A stretch of 64,000 nt of DNA from Dasypus novemcinctus. Its lineage: Eukaryota > Chordata > Mammalia > Cingulata > Dasypodidae. The notes beneath the pieces are model-generated. The model had not been told where the DNA came from. It did no database searches and saw only the letters and a list, made by a program, of their open reading frames with translations. The stretch lies in NCBI RefSeq assembly GCF_030445035.2, contig NC_080673.1:38932365-38996364 (forward strand). The letters are read 5' to 3'. This document shows, piece after piece, positions 1 through 12,195 of this stretch. A program made the translations under genes and the position numbers. Each line of letters opens with the position of its first letter. Within the stretch, counting starts at the first letter, position 1.

Positions 1-1029
1 TTCCTCTATATAAAGTCACTATCTCCTCCCCCCTGCAAGCAAAAGCAGGTTCATGTAAAGCTTTCCCTTTTGCCTGGATGAGAAAAACATCTTACAGTCA
101 TACAAATGTGATTTCCTCACTGGTGAATATCACATTTTTGTGGGTTCGCAAAAAATAAAACTCCTTTTCCTTTTGGCTGAGAATTGCTTATGAGAAGGAA
201 AAGTGGTTTTGGTTTTTGGTGCTTTCTTTCCCAAGCAGGACATGATTTTTTTCGGTGGTGAGAAACTGCCTCTGTGATACACACAGTCAATTTTCACCTG
301 CAACTAAACTGGTTTCACACTAAATTTCCCATTTGGACAAGAAAGGCCATAGCTTACCTGGTGAGTTGGTAAAATTTTATCCAGGACCAAACTCACTAAT
401 GCCTGTAAAGCTGTCAGCCAAGGATGAGCTTTGCTCACAAGCAAAAATCCACTGAGAAATTAACCCTTTTGCAAAGAAATAGGGTGAAACACCATTCAGA
501 TCCTTTACAGTCAAACTGTGGAGAAAACGTGGCCTCTGGGACGCAACCCCATTCTGACAGCCAGGTAGGTTCCCAGAGATTCCTCCCTCAGCCAAGTCAC
601 CAGGACATCTCTGCAGATTCTTTTCTCTCTCCAGGACAGCCCTCAACTTCCTCCACCCAACCCCTGACAAATCCACAGATAAGATTAAGGGCAATCAGTA
701 AATTCTTATTCAGGGCAAATGATCTTTTATCATGCATGGACTTACAAGACATTTTGCTTCTCCCATATTGAAGTTTTGTTTTCTGGGATTAGCAAATTGT
801 TTTGTTTTTTGTTTTTTTTTGTGGGCACCTTCAGTCACTTCAGGGGTTTGAAGAGGAAGAAGAACCTTGACATCAGTGAGAAGCTCCAGAGCTGGACCTT
901 CGGTGACCACTGGTGAGAATGAGGAGCATTGGTGCCAATCGCCACTTTGCCCTGAAATTGAATCGGAGATCAGTGGGGGTGGTCCTGAGTGCGTTTTGCC
1001 CTAGTTGTGCTCTTTGTGACTGGCACCCT
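1..1029. other. Unassigned intergenic sequence
   Basis: No repeat family or conserved exon was recognised here. An open frame of about 115 codons at 424-771 (+) overlaps one of similar length on the other strand. It has no domain, signal or repeat character, so it was not called a gene. Confidence 0.5.
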
Positions 1030-1115
1030 CTCTGGTGTCAGTTTTCTCATTTATAAAATGGGGATAATACAGTGGAGTTGCTTCTGAGGAAGGTGGCAAG
1101 GGAGTTAGGTTACAA
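1030..1115 (+). repeat. MIR SINE fragment
   Basis: The stretch has the MIR core signature: a 'cagttttctcatttataaaa' type phrase followed by 'tggggataata', in consensus order on the plus strand. MIR is an ancient tRNA-derived mammalian SINE. The copy is diverged and truncated, and its ends are approximate. Confidence 0.75.
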
Positions 1116-1582
1116 AGTCCGCACATAAGGAAAACAAACGTAATCAAAATTGCCCTTGAAAATCTTCAGCATGGATCAGTTTCTTTGAGCACCAGAAGAA
1201 GATGGCTTGCGTTCAGAAGCCTCACTGAAGGAAGGCTGCAGCACCACCCCCAACCCCCATGCCGGCCTCCCTCTCTCCAGCCCTCCACCATTCACCCCAC
1301 GAAACCCCAGAAGAACGCCGATTCACAGCTCATGCTGGGACAGGGACTCACTGAGGGAAAATGCCACTGCTTCCTGTCTCTCAACCTTCCTACCCACCCA
1401 CCCACCTTGACAGAGGTTGTTTATGGAATTCAACTAAGTTAAATGCACACATATATGAGAGTCCATGGTAATGTTTATGAATATGAGAATTACGATGATA
1501 ATAATTATTTATATGTGCCTATTGTTTTAGCAGTCATAGAAGACTTTTCTATATCTAATACCCATTTTATTTTCACAACAAC
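1116..1582. other. Unassigned intergenic sequence
   Basis: No recognisable element. Open frames at 1185-1442 are proline- and histidine-rich because of a C-rich stretch and look random. Confidence 0.5.
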
Positions 1583-2325
1583 TGCTATGGGTTGAAATGT
1601 GTCCCCCAAAAAGACATATTCAAGTCCTAACCCCCATCCTATGAATGAGATCTTATTTGGAAATAGGGTCTTTGAAGATGTTATTTGTTAAAATGAGACC
1701 AGATTGGATTAAGATGGTGTTTCAGATGTTAGGTGAAAGTTCCTTGAGTGTTGAGGTGCAAACACAATAGCTAGCTAGAGGAGAATGCTCCAAAGGGCAG
1801 CTCTCTTAGATCAAAGGGGAGTGGGAGAGAGGAAAACAATGCCGGAGAAGGGCGAAGCGTTTTGTAGCCTCGGTGCCTGCCAGGGTCCATGGGGAAGGTA
1901 TGGAAGAGCACATGTGGGTCCTTGGCCTTTATTGAACCCAAAAGGGAGGGAGCAGGCTTTTCCCTGGATACTGGGATTGCACAGTTCAAACTATATGACA
2001 CGATAGGCAGAAGCAACAAGGGCCATATGGAGAAGCTGAGGGCAGTTTATCGTGGCGATACAGGCCTTGCTAGTATATTATGTGGTGGAGAAGGGGCCCT
2101 TTGGAGAAGCGGCGGGGGCCATTTGGTAAAGCTAAGGATTGCTCTTATCATCTAAACAGTATGGAGGTATAGGTCATGCTAGTTGTGGTTATGCCCAGGG
2201 CAGAAATAACTGGGGTGGTTACTCAATGGAAATTTATGACTAAGCCAGGCAGGATGATAAGATAGCAAATGTAATTTTTATGCCATTACAGGTGGGCCCT
2301 AATCCAATACGATTGATATTCTTTC
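1583..2325 (+). mobile_element. MLT1 LTR (ERVL-MaLR), interrupted by a second LTR
   Basis: From 1583 the sequence follows the MLT1 consensus: TG start, 'gtgtcccccaaaaagaca', 'gtcctaaccccca', 'cttatttggaaatagggtct', then 'ggattaagatgg'. The consensus resumes at 2291 with 'ggtgggccctaatccaata'. The 573 bp in between (1718-2290) are foreign and described separately. MLT1 is a non-autonomous LTR family of the MaLR group, mobilised long ago with ERVL machinery. The 3' half is missing or replaced by the antisense LTR at 2326-2602. Confidence 0.7.
1718..2290 (-). mobile_element. Unclassified solo LTR nested in MLT1
   Basis: The insert starts with TG and ends with CA. It is flanked by GATGG (1713-1717) and GGTGG (2291-2295), a 5-bp target duplication with one mismatch, and the MLT1 consensus reads through once it is removed. 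The minus orientation is inferred from an AATAAA in 'ttcaataaagg' (complement of about 1927-1937). Three imperfect copies of a 'gggccatatggagaagctga'-like motif lie at about 2020-2045, 2091-2115 and 2115-2139. The family was not recognised. Confidence 0.6.
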
Positions 2326-2602
2326 TGTCAAATAGCAATGCACGTGGTGGCATTGTTTTTCTCTTCCAGGTTCAACTGAATTCCAGCTTCTTGCTTGTCC
2401 TGTGACTTCTCTTTCGGTATCCAATTTCTTTCGCTTAGAAGCACGTCAGCCATTTTGGATTAAGACCCACCCTCATTCAGTTTGGGCATACCTTAAATAA
2501 TAGCATCTTCAAAGGTCCTGTTGACAAAGGGGTTCACACCCACAGGACCAGGGGTTGGGACCCGAACATGCCTTTGTGGGGTTCACTGTTCAAGTCCCAA
2601 CA
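2326..2602 (-). mobile_element. MLT1-like (MaLR) LTR fragment, antisense
   Basis: Read on the minus strand from 2602 it begins TGTTGGGACTTGAAC and continues with 'ggtcctgtgggtgtgaaccc', 'acctttgaagatg' and 'gggtcttaatccaaaatggc'. These are the same landmarks, in order, as the complete LTR at 17811-18272. Its 3' part (left end) is lost where it meets MLT1 sequence. Confidence 0.65.
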
Positions 2603-4565
2603 GTGGAAGACTATTGGCATGGGGGAAAGTTTATGATGACAAAATAAACAGTATTCTATCAGGTTTATGAATGTTTTCAAAGTATGTGTGGTACGTGTAC
2701 ATGCCAGCAAAAGGAGTAGAAGGCTATATAACCAAAGATTATACAGTTCAAGTCAAAGGGAGATGACGGATTTTCGCTTTTTTTTTTTCTGGGGTCTTCA
2801 AGTTTCCCACTTTGGGGAGGTCTTAGTTTTGAAATGGTGGACAAAGAGACGTGTTATTAAATGACAAAACTAATACATTTAGATTGGAAAAATCCTTGGG
2901 CACAGTTTGTGAAGACCTCGCCTCTGGTCCCAGCCTCATTCTAGGCTCACCGTTGTCAAAGCACAGCCTGGCCTGAGGAGAGCGTGCTGACACAACGGGA
3001 GGCACCCCTGTCTCCTGCTGACTGGCCTCCCCAATGCAGCATTACCACACCAAAAGAGTCTTTTTCCCTAAACTTCTCTACATAAGGTTACAATTTTCTT
3101 CCTCCATATCAAGTAAGTTAAAGTTTGCATACAATGAGTATTTGTTTTACATCTTCTTTCACTGGTAACGTGAACTGTGCCAGAGAAAATGGAAGCTTCA
3201 AGCATTAGAAAATTACATTAAGAATGTAAAATTATGTGGTACCTGTGTTTGAGTATATGGGATGGGGTGGGGAGGATGGTTGGGAAGGTGTTAGTTTGAA
3301 TTTTCCACAGAATTATCTCAGTTTCTACTCACTGTGAATGTATCAACTGCCCTTTAATGCTGAGCTAAATTTGAAACTCTGTGACTTTTCTAATTATCTG
3401 AATTGATGAATTGCAAAAGTACCTCATAAATATCTGTACTTACATAGTTTCAATTTCAATAGCTCTTTAAAAAGCCACTTGTAATATCTGTTGTTTGAAC
3501 TTGAAATTGAAGCAATCAGCTTTAGAAAAATAAGATTGATTTTCACATTCTTTGGAACTTAGAACATAAAAAGTCTTCTACGGATTCCAAAAGACTTCTA
3601 TTTTTGAAATCACCATTACTCTTACCTCCAGGAAAGAAAATCTGTGGCGTGACCTTCTAGATTTTTTTAATGGGGTGAATTTTCACACTAAATTTCATGT
3701 TTCAACCTGTCAAGTTTCCTCTACTAGTATAAAGAAATGTTTCTATTCTGGCCATTCTGTCTCTATCAAGACATCACAATGTCCATCATTCAAGTGATAA
3801 AAAAAAATATGCTCTGTCCTTCTAAAACGAACATTTTGAAGATGAGTGTTTTAAATATATACAAGTCTCTTTTTGCTTCCATCAAAAGCTTGTTAACCTC
3901 CAAGGAACAATAATTTCCCTATAGGTGAATATTGTGAAGAATTTTTTCAAAGCTGATTGGCAATATTTTGTGATTCATCCATTTTTGCTATTTTAAGCCC
4001 TGCCCACAGAATTCAAAGTTGGCCATGGGCTCCTGTTCTATAAGGTTCCATGGTGGATCATAGAGACAGCGCTGAGAACCAACCAGCAGACCCCAAACAT
4101 CAGGAGTACACACCCCAACCACCACCACAACATTGTATCATGTAAGGTGAAACACATTTGTCTTCACTATTGTCCAGGTTGATTACACATGGACTGACGG
4201 AGGACTCTACTCACCGGTAAATGTGATATAAACTTCATCTGTGAAAGCAATTACATTCTGGTTTTTGCATTCTTGCACTGAAGCAAATGCAAGGCCCTTT
4301 CCAAGCAGTGAGCTTATCTAATTTTCAGTTCTTTTCTTCCCTGAAAATGCAAAACAAGAATAGATGAAGTGGGGAAAAACAGGGAGTAGAGCTGTCAGTT
4401 ACCTGCCTTCATAGAGTGACTTAAGGGAAGCTCTAAATTTTCCCAAACCAGAAATATCTTCTAGATTTGGGGAGCTTGATAAGGGCTAGGTGCCATCAGA
4501 ATCCATGTATCTATCAGTCCTTATTTGGGGAGATAGGTGAGTGAGGAAAGATACATTCTAGAAGG
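2603..4565. other. Unassigned AT-rich intergenic sequence
   Basis: Nearly 2 kb with no identifiable repeat, RNA gene or coding pattern. Short poly-T and poly-A runs are present (for example about 2779-2790). Open frames are short and unconvincing. Confidence 0.5.
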
Positions 4566-4765
4566 ATGAGACTTTTTCTTTTTTACAGTTATTTTTATGA
4601 TTATAAAAAATAGTACAGGCTAACTGTATTTTTAAGTACAAAGACTTACTGATAAAGAAATTTTAAACCTGTATGCAAAATCCCACCATCCAGAGAGAAT
4701 TAAAATGAGTATTTTGATATATTTCTTCTGTGTTATTCTATACCTGTCCATCTATCTATCCATCT
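4566..4765 (-). repeat. Old L1 (L1ME-type) 3' region, antisense, part 1
   Basis: The plus strand shows the antisense phrases typical of old L1ME 3' ends: a lone 'atccagagagaa'-type 'cccaccatccagag' motif followed by 'ttttgatatatttcttc'. The piece is diverged and its boundaries are uncertain. It probably belongs with the segment at 5205-5620. Confidence 0.45.
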
Positions 4766-5204
4766 GTTTGGTTCAACTGACTTCAGCAACTTCAGGTACA
4801 AACACAATCCTGTCTCTTTTATAATTAATCTGTTGATAGAGAAATCCCAGTATCTCCCTCTTGAATTAACCAAGAACCCTGGCATTCCCACAAAGAAGCT
4901 CAGGCCTTGTCCAGAATCTGATTCATCCATCCAGCTGTTGACTCAGTCACTGACTGACACACAGACTTGAGTTGAGCTCTGCCCACCCACCCCATCCTCA
5001 GTCCAATGGACAAGCCGCTGCTGTTGCCATGCCCTTGCTGGTTCAGTTCCCCACACAGGCAGCTGCAGTACCCCACACTTGGGCTCTGAGGTTCCAGTTC
5101 TTTTACGTCTCACTCACAGGCTCAGCCACGTGCCCTGTTCCAGGATGGCTGATCCTGGCTGTACCATGTTCTGGGCCAGAATAAGCATTCACTTATGAAA
5201 CACT
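4766..5204. other. Unassigned sequence between two old L1 pieces
   Basis: This block interrupts the antisense L1ME-like sequence and has a higher GC content, with C-rich stretches around 4980-5170. It could be an old insertion such as an LTR or processed copy, but no family or gene was recognised. Confidence 0.4.
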
Positions 5205-5620
5205 TGGGCTCTGATCTGAGCCTTATATAATGATGTCTGAATATAATTAGTATATAGACATATGGTATTGTGCTTAACATTTCTCTTATTGGCCATTTGG
5301 GGGTTTTATTTATATTTTTTCCTAGTAGTATAAATAGCTAAAATGAACATCTTTGTTCATATGTTTTTGAATACTTCTCTGATTATTTTCTAAAAGTGAA
5401 ATAACTGAGTCAAGGTGGATGAAGATTGTTAAAGACCTTTTATTCAAATTGCCAAATTTCTTAGTGGAATCATCCAGACAACATTGTATAATAGTGTCCA
5501 ACCCACCCAGCCTCTTGCCAGTATTCTGTTTTATCATTAAAAAAACAAATCTTGCTAAGGAGATAATTGAAAATGCTGTATCACTGTCTTGATTAGCATT
5601 CTTTAATTTTGAAATTAAAA
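5205..5620 (-). repeat. Old L1 (L1ME-type) 3' region, antisense, part 2
   Basis: It carries 'aatgaacatctttgttcata', 'ttctaaaagtgaaataactg', 'caaattgccaaatttctta' and 'cctcttgccagtattctg', the diverged order seen on the antisense strand of old L1M/L1ME 3' ends. Frame-disrupted and non-coding. Confidence 0.6.
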
Positions 5621-6088
5621 AAAAAAATTGAACTTCTCAACTCTCTGTGTGTCCTTTCTCTGTGTTTTACATATTCCAAAGGAAAGGTAAAGCTTTTTTG
5701 TAGCCTATTTAATTGAGGGTAGTCAGGTTTATTTGAGCATGCCAATTAGCCCCGAAGAGATGAAGACACTAAATGCCTTGGGGAAGGAATATAACCTAGT
5801 TTACATTTTCCCCTTTTAGTTGACTGAGCTATTTGCTTTGAATTCCAAAGAGAAAATAATTTTGAAACTCTTAGTTGAGGAGTTCTGGTCTGTCTTTCTC
5901 TCTTTCTCTCCTCTCTTTGTTTACTCATTAATGTATTTCCTTCCTAGTTTTGCTTATGATAGAAGTAAATGGCTAATAGTTCTTGCCAGCTATATCCATT
6001 CACACAGGGACTCAAGAAATCCAGCTTTTTAAAGTAATCACAACTTATTTTATGCTGCCTCACCAAGTGCTGTGACTTGAAAAACTGT
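5621..6088. other. Unassigned intergenic sequence
   Basis: No repeat or coding feature recognised. Confidence 0.5.
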
Positions 6089-6663
6089 TGTTTTAGTTTG
6101 TTACAGGATACCAGTGCAATATCCCAGAAATGTGTTGGCTTTCAAAATGGGAATTTATTAGGTTAAAATCTTATAGTTATGAGGCTTTGAAAGTGTCCAA
6201 ATCAAGGCATCATCAAGAGATGCTGCATGTCTCACCAAGTGGCAGCTGTGGGCAATCAGGCACATGGCGATGTCATCTAAAGATGTTTTCTCTCCAAGCT
6301 CAGCTTGGGAGATCAAGCACATGTCAGGGCAAAAAAAAACCTCATCTCTGCTCTGGGCCTGTTCTCTTCAGCTTTGAACTGCTCTGTAGGCCTAGCCTCT
6401 CGGGAGCCTCTTTTTGTGCCCCTTTGCCCCTCTGGTTTCAGCCTCCAGCCTCTGGGACCTCTCCTTCTGTCTCTGAGGATTTTCACTGTATCGCTTATTA
6501 ATCTTCAGTTTATAAAGAATGACAGTAAGAGGTTTAAGATCTACCCTGAAAAAGGGGGGTCACATCTTAAGTTAAGACTCTCCTTATAATGGGTCTCCCC
6601 ACAAGAATGGATTAACTTTAAGAACATATTTTTCTGGGGTCCATTCAACTTCAAACCATCACA
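6089..6663 (-). mobile_element. Solo LTR, MLT1-like (MaLR), antisense, perfect 5-bp TSD
   Basis: The element is bounded on the plus strand by TGTTTTAG...CCATCACA and flanked by ACTGT at 6084-6088 and again at 6664-6668. Five-base duplications and TG...CA ends are diagnostic of LTR retrotransposons. Read on the minus strand it starts 'tgtgatggtttgaagttga', has 'cccagaaaaatatgttctt' and 'ttaatccattcttgtgggg', and ends 'actaaaaca'. This matches the LTR at 16174-16636. It is a solo LTR: no internal retroviral sequence is attached. Open frames inside it are incidental. Confidence 0.8.
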
Positions 6664-8729
6664 ACTGTCAACCTGTGAATATTTTGATCCTGGTCTTTTT
6701 TGTCAGGGTCATTTAAAACTGTTCTGAGATATTAACACTTGGGGCCTTACTCTGATGTAATTCAGCAATACTATAGCCATTTCTCTATATTTTGTAATAG
6801 AAAAAGATGACAAAGATCAGTTAAGAGGAACGGTAGATCTTATTTTATAATAAAAGAACATTCTCAAACTCTGGGGCATTCTCCCAAATATTGCCAGGTC
6901 CGAAAGAAAAGTCAATATTCCATAGGTAAATTTTAAAGAGTGTTTGAAACCTTGAACTTAAGTTCTATTTTATTGTTTGACTCTTTTAGTCAACTAAACT
7001 GAAGAAAGGTTCTCCAGAACCCTGAGGAACTCATACACCCTAAGATGATCACTTATTTATTAGGAAGATTCATTACTTGGGTTTTCCATTTTTAGTTCAA
7101 GTACAACTTCCATCTATAAACTTCAAACCCTATTAGTTTGTTGTTGTGGTTGCAGTGGTGGTTGTTTTATTGGCAATGTCTCCTCTTCTGCCACAAACAT
7201 TATACATGACCCAATTCCAAGCACCCCTTGAAGAGGGCACTTAATTAAACCAACAAACAAACCAGTAAGTATGAAGAAATATGGGGTTCTCTCTGAGAAG
7301 CAAAGGGTCCAAGCATTAGAAACAACATGGAAATAGATCATAGAATCTTGTCAAGTATCCCAAATCTAATTTATTTGGTTAATAATATAATTCTTTCCAT
7401 CTCTGTGAGAACCTTATCCACCACATGCTTGTTAACTGTATATTTTGAGTACAATTTCTCCTTTAACCACGACCCCATTAAAATGTAACACATGTCTATA
7501 GCAAGCATTAAATCAAAGACAAAGTACAGGAAATTGTTTTCATGTGTTGCCTGTGTTTTAAAAGGATGGATAAGAGGAATCTTTGCAATTAATGTTATCT
7601 TAATACTTTATGGCTCAGCATGAAGTATCTTGCCTATTCTTGACCCACTCTTCTTAAGCAATGATACAATCTCAGTTTGTTCTCTCAGGTAAATATTATG
7701 GCCCATGAGGTTTCCATTTGTGGTATCTGAATAGACTTTCTTACATGAAGCTGAAAAGTAAAGAATATGTTTGTGTGTGTTCTTCCCATAAATGTAATTA
7801 TAACCAGACACAAAATCTAAAGCACTACTACAAGATTTAACTGCTTAGGCTAATTTCTCAATGAAAATAGGAAGCTACTAGAATAAGATCTATATTATAA
7901 AAATTCTAAGTATGTACTAAGAAGAAGGAAGAAAAGGCAGGATTGGTGTAATAGCAACACCTTCTTCTCTCAAGAAGGGTACATCTGGTCCACTGCAATG
8001 GAAAAAGGATGGGTGATTGGAAAGTCAGGGCAGCCCCTTGGCATGGTCCAGCTGTGTCTCTGGTAAACATCAAGGTCAGGTTCATTGGTCTCAAGATATT
8101 GAGACACATCTTTTTGGAAGGTCATCATCTGTTTTACCTAGACTGGGGCTCAGAGGCATTGAGTATGGGTTAGCTTTTTGAAAAGAGGTGTACAGGTATT
8201 ACAAGTTTGGGGTTGTAATGTAAAAAGCAAAGCTCCCACTTTCCATGAAAGGAAAAGCAATTGAAATTGTATATGGTTTTCTGTTCCCTCTATGTAGCTA
8301 ATGCAACTAGATGCACTTCTCATAAGGTAAATATATATGATGAATTTGAATGACACAGAAGCTTTTTTACCTATAAACTAACTAGGTTCTGAAAGGCATT
8401 CTCGAATTCAGTTGTTTTTAAGACCAAAGTAATTCTATAAAAGCAACTTTTATTCCCAATGTTGACAACGGGAAGTGTCAAAGTGATTTTGCTCTGGCTC
8501 ATACCTTTATTTATATGCATGAAAATATGTAATTTGAATGTTTATAACAAGTTTGTATCAATATTAATAATAAATCTACAATCTATAATCTCCAAAACAG
8601 GATGTTTCATCAAACTAAAAATGCTAAATAATTTACCTTTGTGTAAATGAATAAACTAATGTTCAACACTTACTACCTCTTATATTCCTCTGGGAACTTT
8701 AATATATTTTCACTTAATTTGAAAAAAGT
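6664..8729. other. Unassigned AT-rich intergenic sequence
   Basis: About 2 kb with no recognised repeat, exon or RNA gene. All open frames are short. Confidence 0.5.
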
Positions 8730-9155
8730 TGGGGATTGAATCACATACCCCACAACATACATGCTCAAGTCTTAATCCATATACAAGTGAATATAAACCC
8801 ATTTGTAAATAGTGTCTCTGGATATGTTTAAATGAGTCAGGGAGTGAACTCATTTGTCAAAAGGATCTTTGAAGATCCTATCTAGGGTGGCCAATCTAAT
8901 GGGGGTGGGTTTTAATCTGTATTTTTGGAGGTCTCATAAAGAGAAACCAGAAACCAGAGAAAACCAACCAAGGAGACATGCTATGTGAAGGATGACTGTC
9001 ATCACCAGAATGCCATAGTTCAGGGAGAAACCATGTACTTGCCAACATCTTCATTTTGGGACTTCTGGCCTTCAAACTGTGGGACAATAAATTCTTGTTG
9101 CTTTAGCTAACGCATTGTATGGTATTGGTCATAGATGCTCTGGCTAACAAAGACA
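8730..9155 (+). mobile_element. MLT1-like (MaLR) LTR
   Basis: It starts TGGGGATTGAATCACATACCCC. It has 'aacccatttgtaaatag', 'atctttgaagatc', 'ttttgggacttctggcctt' and 'gggacaataaattcttgttg', and ends '...gctaacaaagaca'. The 'acaataaattcttgttgctt' block is the MaLR polyadenylation-signal region. The element is more diverged than the copy at 17811, and no clean 5-bp duplication could be read at its ends. Confidence 0.65.
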
Positions 9156-9842
9156 AACATCGTATTATAATATTGACATAATAGCAAGGATTTATGTATA
9201 TGTATATTATTTATGGAGATACACATGCACCCACTCACCCCACTCACACAAACACACACAATCCTGTTATTCCACATACACTCTAGAATGAAATGTCATT
9301 ACATTTTACTGTGGTACATCTCCAGCAATGCACATACACAAGCTGAACACATCTGAAAATGTCCAGTCATCTCTGAACACATTCCATGAGCCTGTGATTG
9401 GTATGGGAGAAGGGCATCCTTCCATTAATGAGATTCAGACCAGCAAAGTATCCTTGGGAGCCCTATGTTGAAGATGGCAGAGCCAGAAAAAGGAAGAAAC
9501 TGAGATTTCTGAAGTGGTACTTGCCAGTCACAAACACTTATTTTGAACATTACCCTGTTTGCACCATTATATATTTCAAGATGTATTTTGTTACAGTACC
9601 TAACACTATCCTAATTTAAATATTTTTGCTACAACTAGAGACTTGAGATCACAGGATTCAGGAGAGAGGAAGATGAGAATGACTGAAAAGGAATGTTATT
9701 CTTGCTTGATTGCAAGCTCTCCCTAGCCCACTACTGCCCTTAAGCCTTTCCAGCTGGCCAGGGAATCTGCCCAGGGACTCTGCCCACTGTCAACAATGGA
9801 GATAGTTGTTTTTATGAACTCACCTTGATCTTATAAACAACC
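9156..9842. other. Unassigned intergenic sequence
   Basis: A CA-rich stretch at about 9220-9260 is the only structure seen. There is no repeat family call and no gene. Confidence 0.5.
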
Positions 9843-10214
9843 GAATTTTTAAAGATGTTTTTAAATCTCCACCCCCTCATGCTCCTTGTTTTGCTCATTG
9901 ATTTTGCTCATTGTATTTTGCTCATTGTCTGTTTGTTTTTTTCTTTAGGAGGCACCAGGAACTAAACCCAGGACCTCCCATGTGGGAGGCAGGTGCTCAG
10001 CTGCTTGAGCCACATCCACTCCTTGCTTGTTTTTTTGTTTTTGCTTGTTTTCTACTCAGTGCCTGCTCATTGGCTTTTCTTGTTGTATGTTCATTTTTTT
10101 TGCTCAATGTCTGCTCATTGTTTGTTTGTCTTCTTTAGAAGGCACTGGAAACCAAACCCGGGACCTCCCATGTGGGAGGTGGGTTCTCAACTGCTTGAGC
10201 CACATCTGCTTCCC
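9843..10214 (-). mobile_element. Short two-headed tRNA-derived SINE (DAS type), antisense
   Basis: On the minus strand there are two tRNA-like heads, 10214-10127 and about 10023-9944. Each runs 'agatgtggctcaagc' ... 'cccacatgggaggtcc' ... 'gggtttggttccag'-like, and each is followed by an A-rich linker with repeated 'aatgagcaaa' motifs. The two-head organisation and the 'cccacatgggaggtcc' block match armadillo DAS SINEs, which are reported to derive from a tRNA-Ala. The left edge near 9843 is approximate. Confidence 0.8.
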
Positions 10215-10529
10215 AAAAAATTGAATTTGAGAATTTCAGAACCTACCTCCTTGCAAGTAAAGGAGCTTCTATGTCATTCAAATTCTTCACATACATTTAT
10301 CTTATAAGAAATACATGCACCTAATTGCATTAGATACATAGAAGGCATAGAAAACCATCAACAAAACGAATCTCTTTTCATTCCATGGAATGTCTCAGTA
10401 AGTGGGAGCTTTCCTTTTCACACAAATGAACATTAAATAAATTGCAGAGATTTCCAGAATTCTGTACGTGGGATATCCTGCCATGCATATGTCTCTCATA
10501 ATTCAAGTGTTAGTATTGTCTCTTTAACA
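10215..10529. other. Unassigned intergenic sequence
   Basis: No feature recognised. Confidence 0.5.
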
Positions 10530-10640
10530 GATGGTAAATTTGTTGAAGACTTTTGCTTTGTCTCTAACAGTTCCTAGTTCAGAGCTCAGGACTGAAATGC
10601 CCAATAAATACTTGTTGATTTGTGGATGGACTGATATTTT
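10530..10640 (+). repeat. L2 LINE 3' end
   Basis: It ends with 'cccaataaatacttgttgat' and 'ggatggactga', the diverged L2 3' terminus ('ctcaataaatacttgttgaa' in consensus), preceded by the 'gctttgtctctaacagttcc' region. Ancient and non-coding. Confidence 0.65.
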
Positions 10641-12195
10641 AAACAAATCATAAGGTGAATTTTATTAGCCAAACAAGTTTTGGTGCATATAGTGACTTTT
10701 AGAACTAGTGTCAAGGCCATAAATGAATAAAGAAATGTAAGGCATATGTATTTTAATAAATGTACTTAAAGTATAAACACTAAAAACCATAAATACTGCT
10801 AAATCAATTTAAATTTGCGTCACTTTCTTCCTTCAAGGAGATGAAAGACATTTTATTGGATTTGTCTCATAAAATTTTAAGAGAAGAAAGGACATTTTTA
10901 GAAACAAATTTATTTTGAACTGAGATTTCCAAGGTGTTTGCCCCCATGCCTCTTCTAATCCACCATCTCACAGTTAAAATTAAATTAAAAGGGAAAAACA
11001 TCCACCCTCTTCCTCAAGCTTAATCATAGTAAATAAACTCACAAAACCAAAAATCAGGACAAAGGGTAGTATTGTCCCCACATCGTCTGGAAATTACTTC
11101 CTATCCTTGTATAAATTCTGTGCTCTACTAATGAAAAAGTAACAAAAATAACATCTTCCAGGATTCATAAGCAGTTGGAAGGCAAACTTGATGAAAAGCG
11201 TACTCACTGAATTTAGAATGAAAAAACCTCAAGGGCATATTTTGTTGTAAGTGAAAGAAAGTTAACTCCAAAGATCTCAAACAAGTAGAATAACTACTAG
11301 TCTAGTTGCAACTAATATCATGCATGTCAATGGCTAAGTCATACTCACGCAGGAATCTACCATAGTGGTCGGTAATGGGGATCGAACCATTTTTTCTCTA
11401 TTAATACATTTTAAATGTATTTTTCTCCAGCATTTTCCCAGTGTCTGTGCCATCTGGAGCTCTTGGTATAGTGCAGGGAGGGAGTGATTATTATTTTTCT
11501 AAATATTCATTTGCCAAGTCCCAATAACCAAAATTGTGAGAAGGATAAATAGGCATCCTAACATGAAAATGTACTAATCAACTGATCAATAATAATATTA
11601 GTCCCTATCAAAACATCCCACGTGGCTTCACCCTAGAGTCTCTCCTCTTTCCTCTGGTGCTGATGTCATTTTCAGTTGCAAAGGGAAATCGTGAATCTGG
11701 GAAAGGAGGTAGGATTTTACAAAAGTCCTTTTGGAGAACTTTGGAATCACATGTAAACCTATTGACAAATGAAGATCTAGCAGATTTAAATGCATTAGCA
11801 ATTGAAAAGGATAAAATCAATAAAGATGCAGTATAAGGATACTAAATAAAATTATTTGAGCATCAATGATTAAAATAGGTCATTGGAAAAACTAATGAAG
11901 TTCTTGAATATTTTTGCCAAATAATTCTCTGTATGACATTAATCTTCTGCTATACTGACACATCACCGAAATACTATTTTGTTTCAGTTTTTGAATGTTC
12001 TAAGAATTACGAGTTAGATTAACTAAATAATATATATTTTTAACAAGTTAAATGATTTTCATAATTTCAGTTTTATTTTCCAAAAATAATTCTCAGACAA
12101 ACCTTCTTTCCCAATTTTCCTTTTGAAAGATTGGTCCGTGCTTTAAATGGACTCATTTTAAGTGGACTTTCCTTGATTCCAATTGTCCTTTGATA
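10641..12195. other. Unassigned AT-rich intergenic sequence
   Basis: About 1.5 kb with no recognised repeat or coding sequence. Confidence 0.5.

Noticed and set aside
424..771. 115-codon open frame on the plus strand, with 105 codons on the minus strand in the same place
   Set aside because: Open on both strands, no domain, no splice or promoter evidence, low-complexity Ser/Gln/Pro bias. Treated as chance.
9220..9262. Possible CA microsatellite
   Set aside because: Interrupted and short; no run longer than about five CA units.
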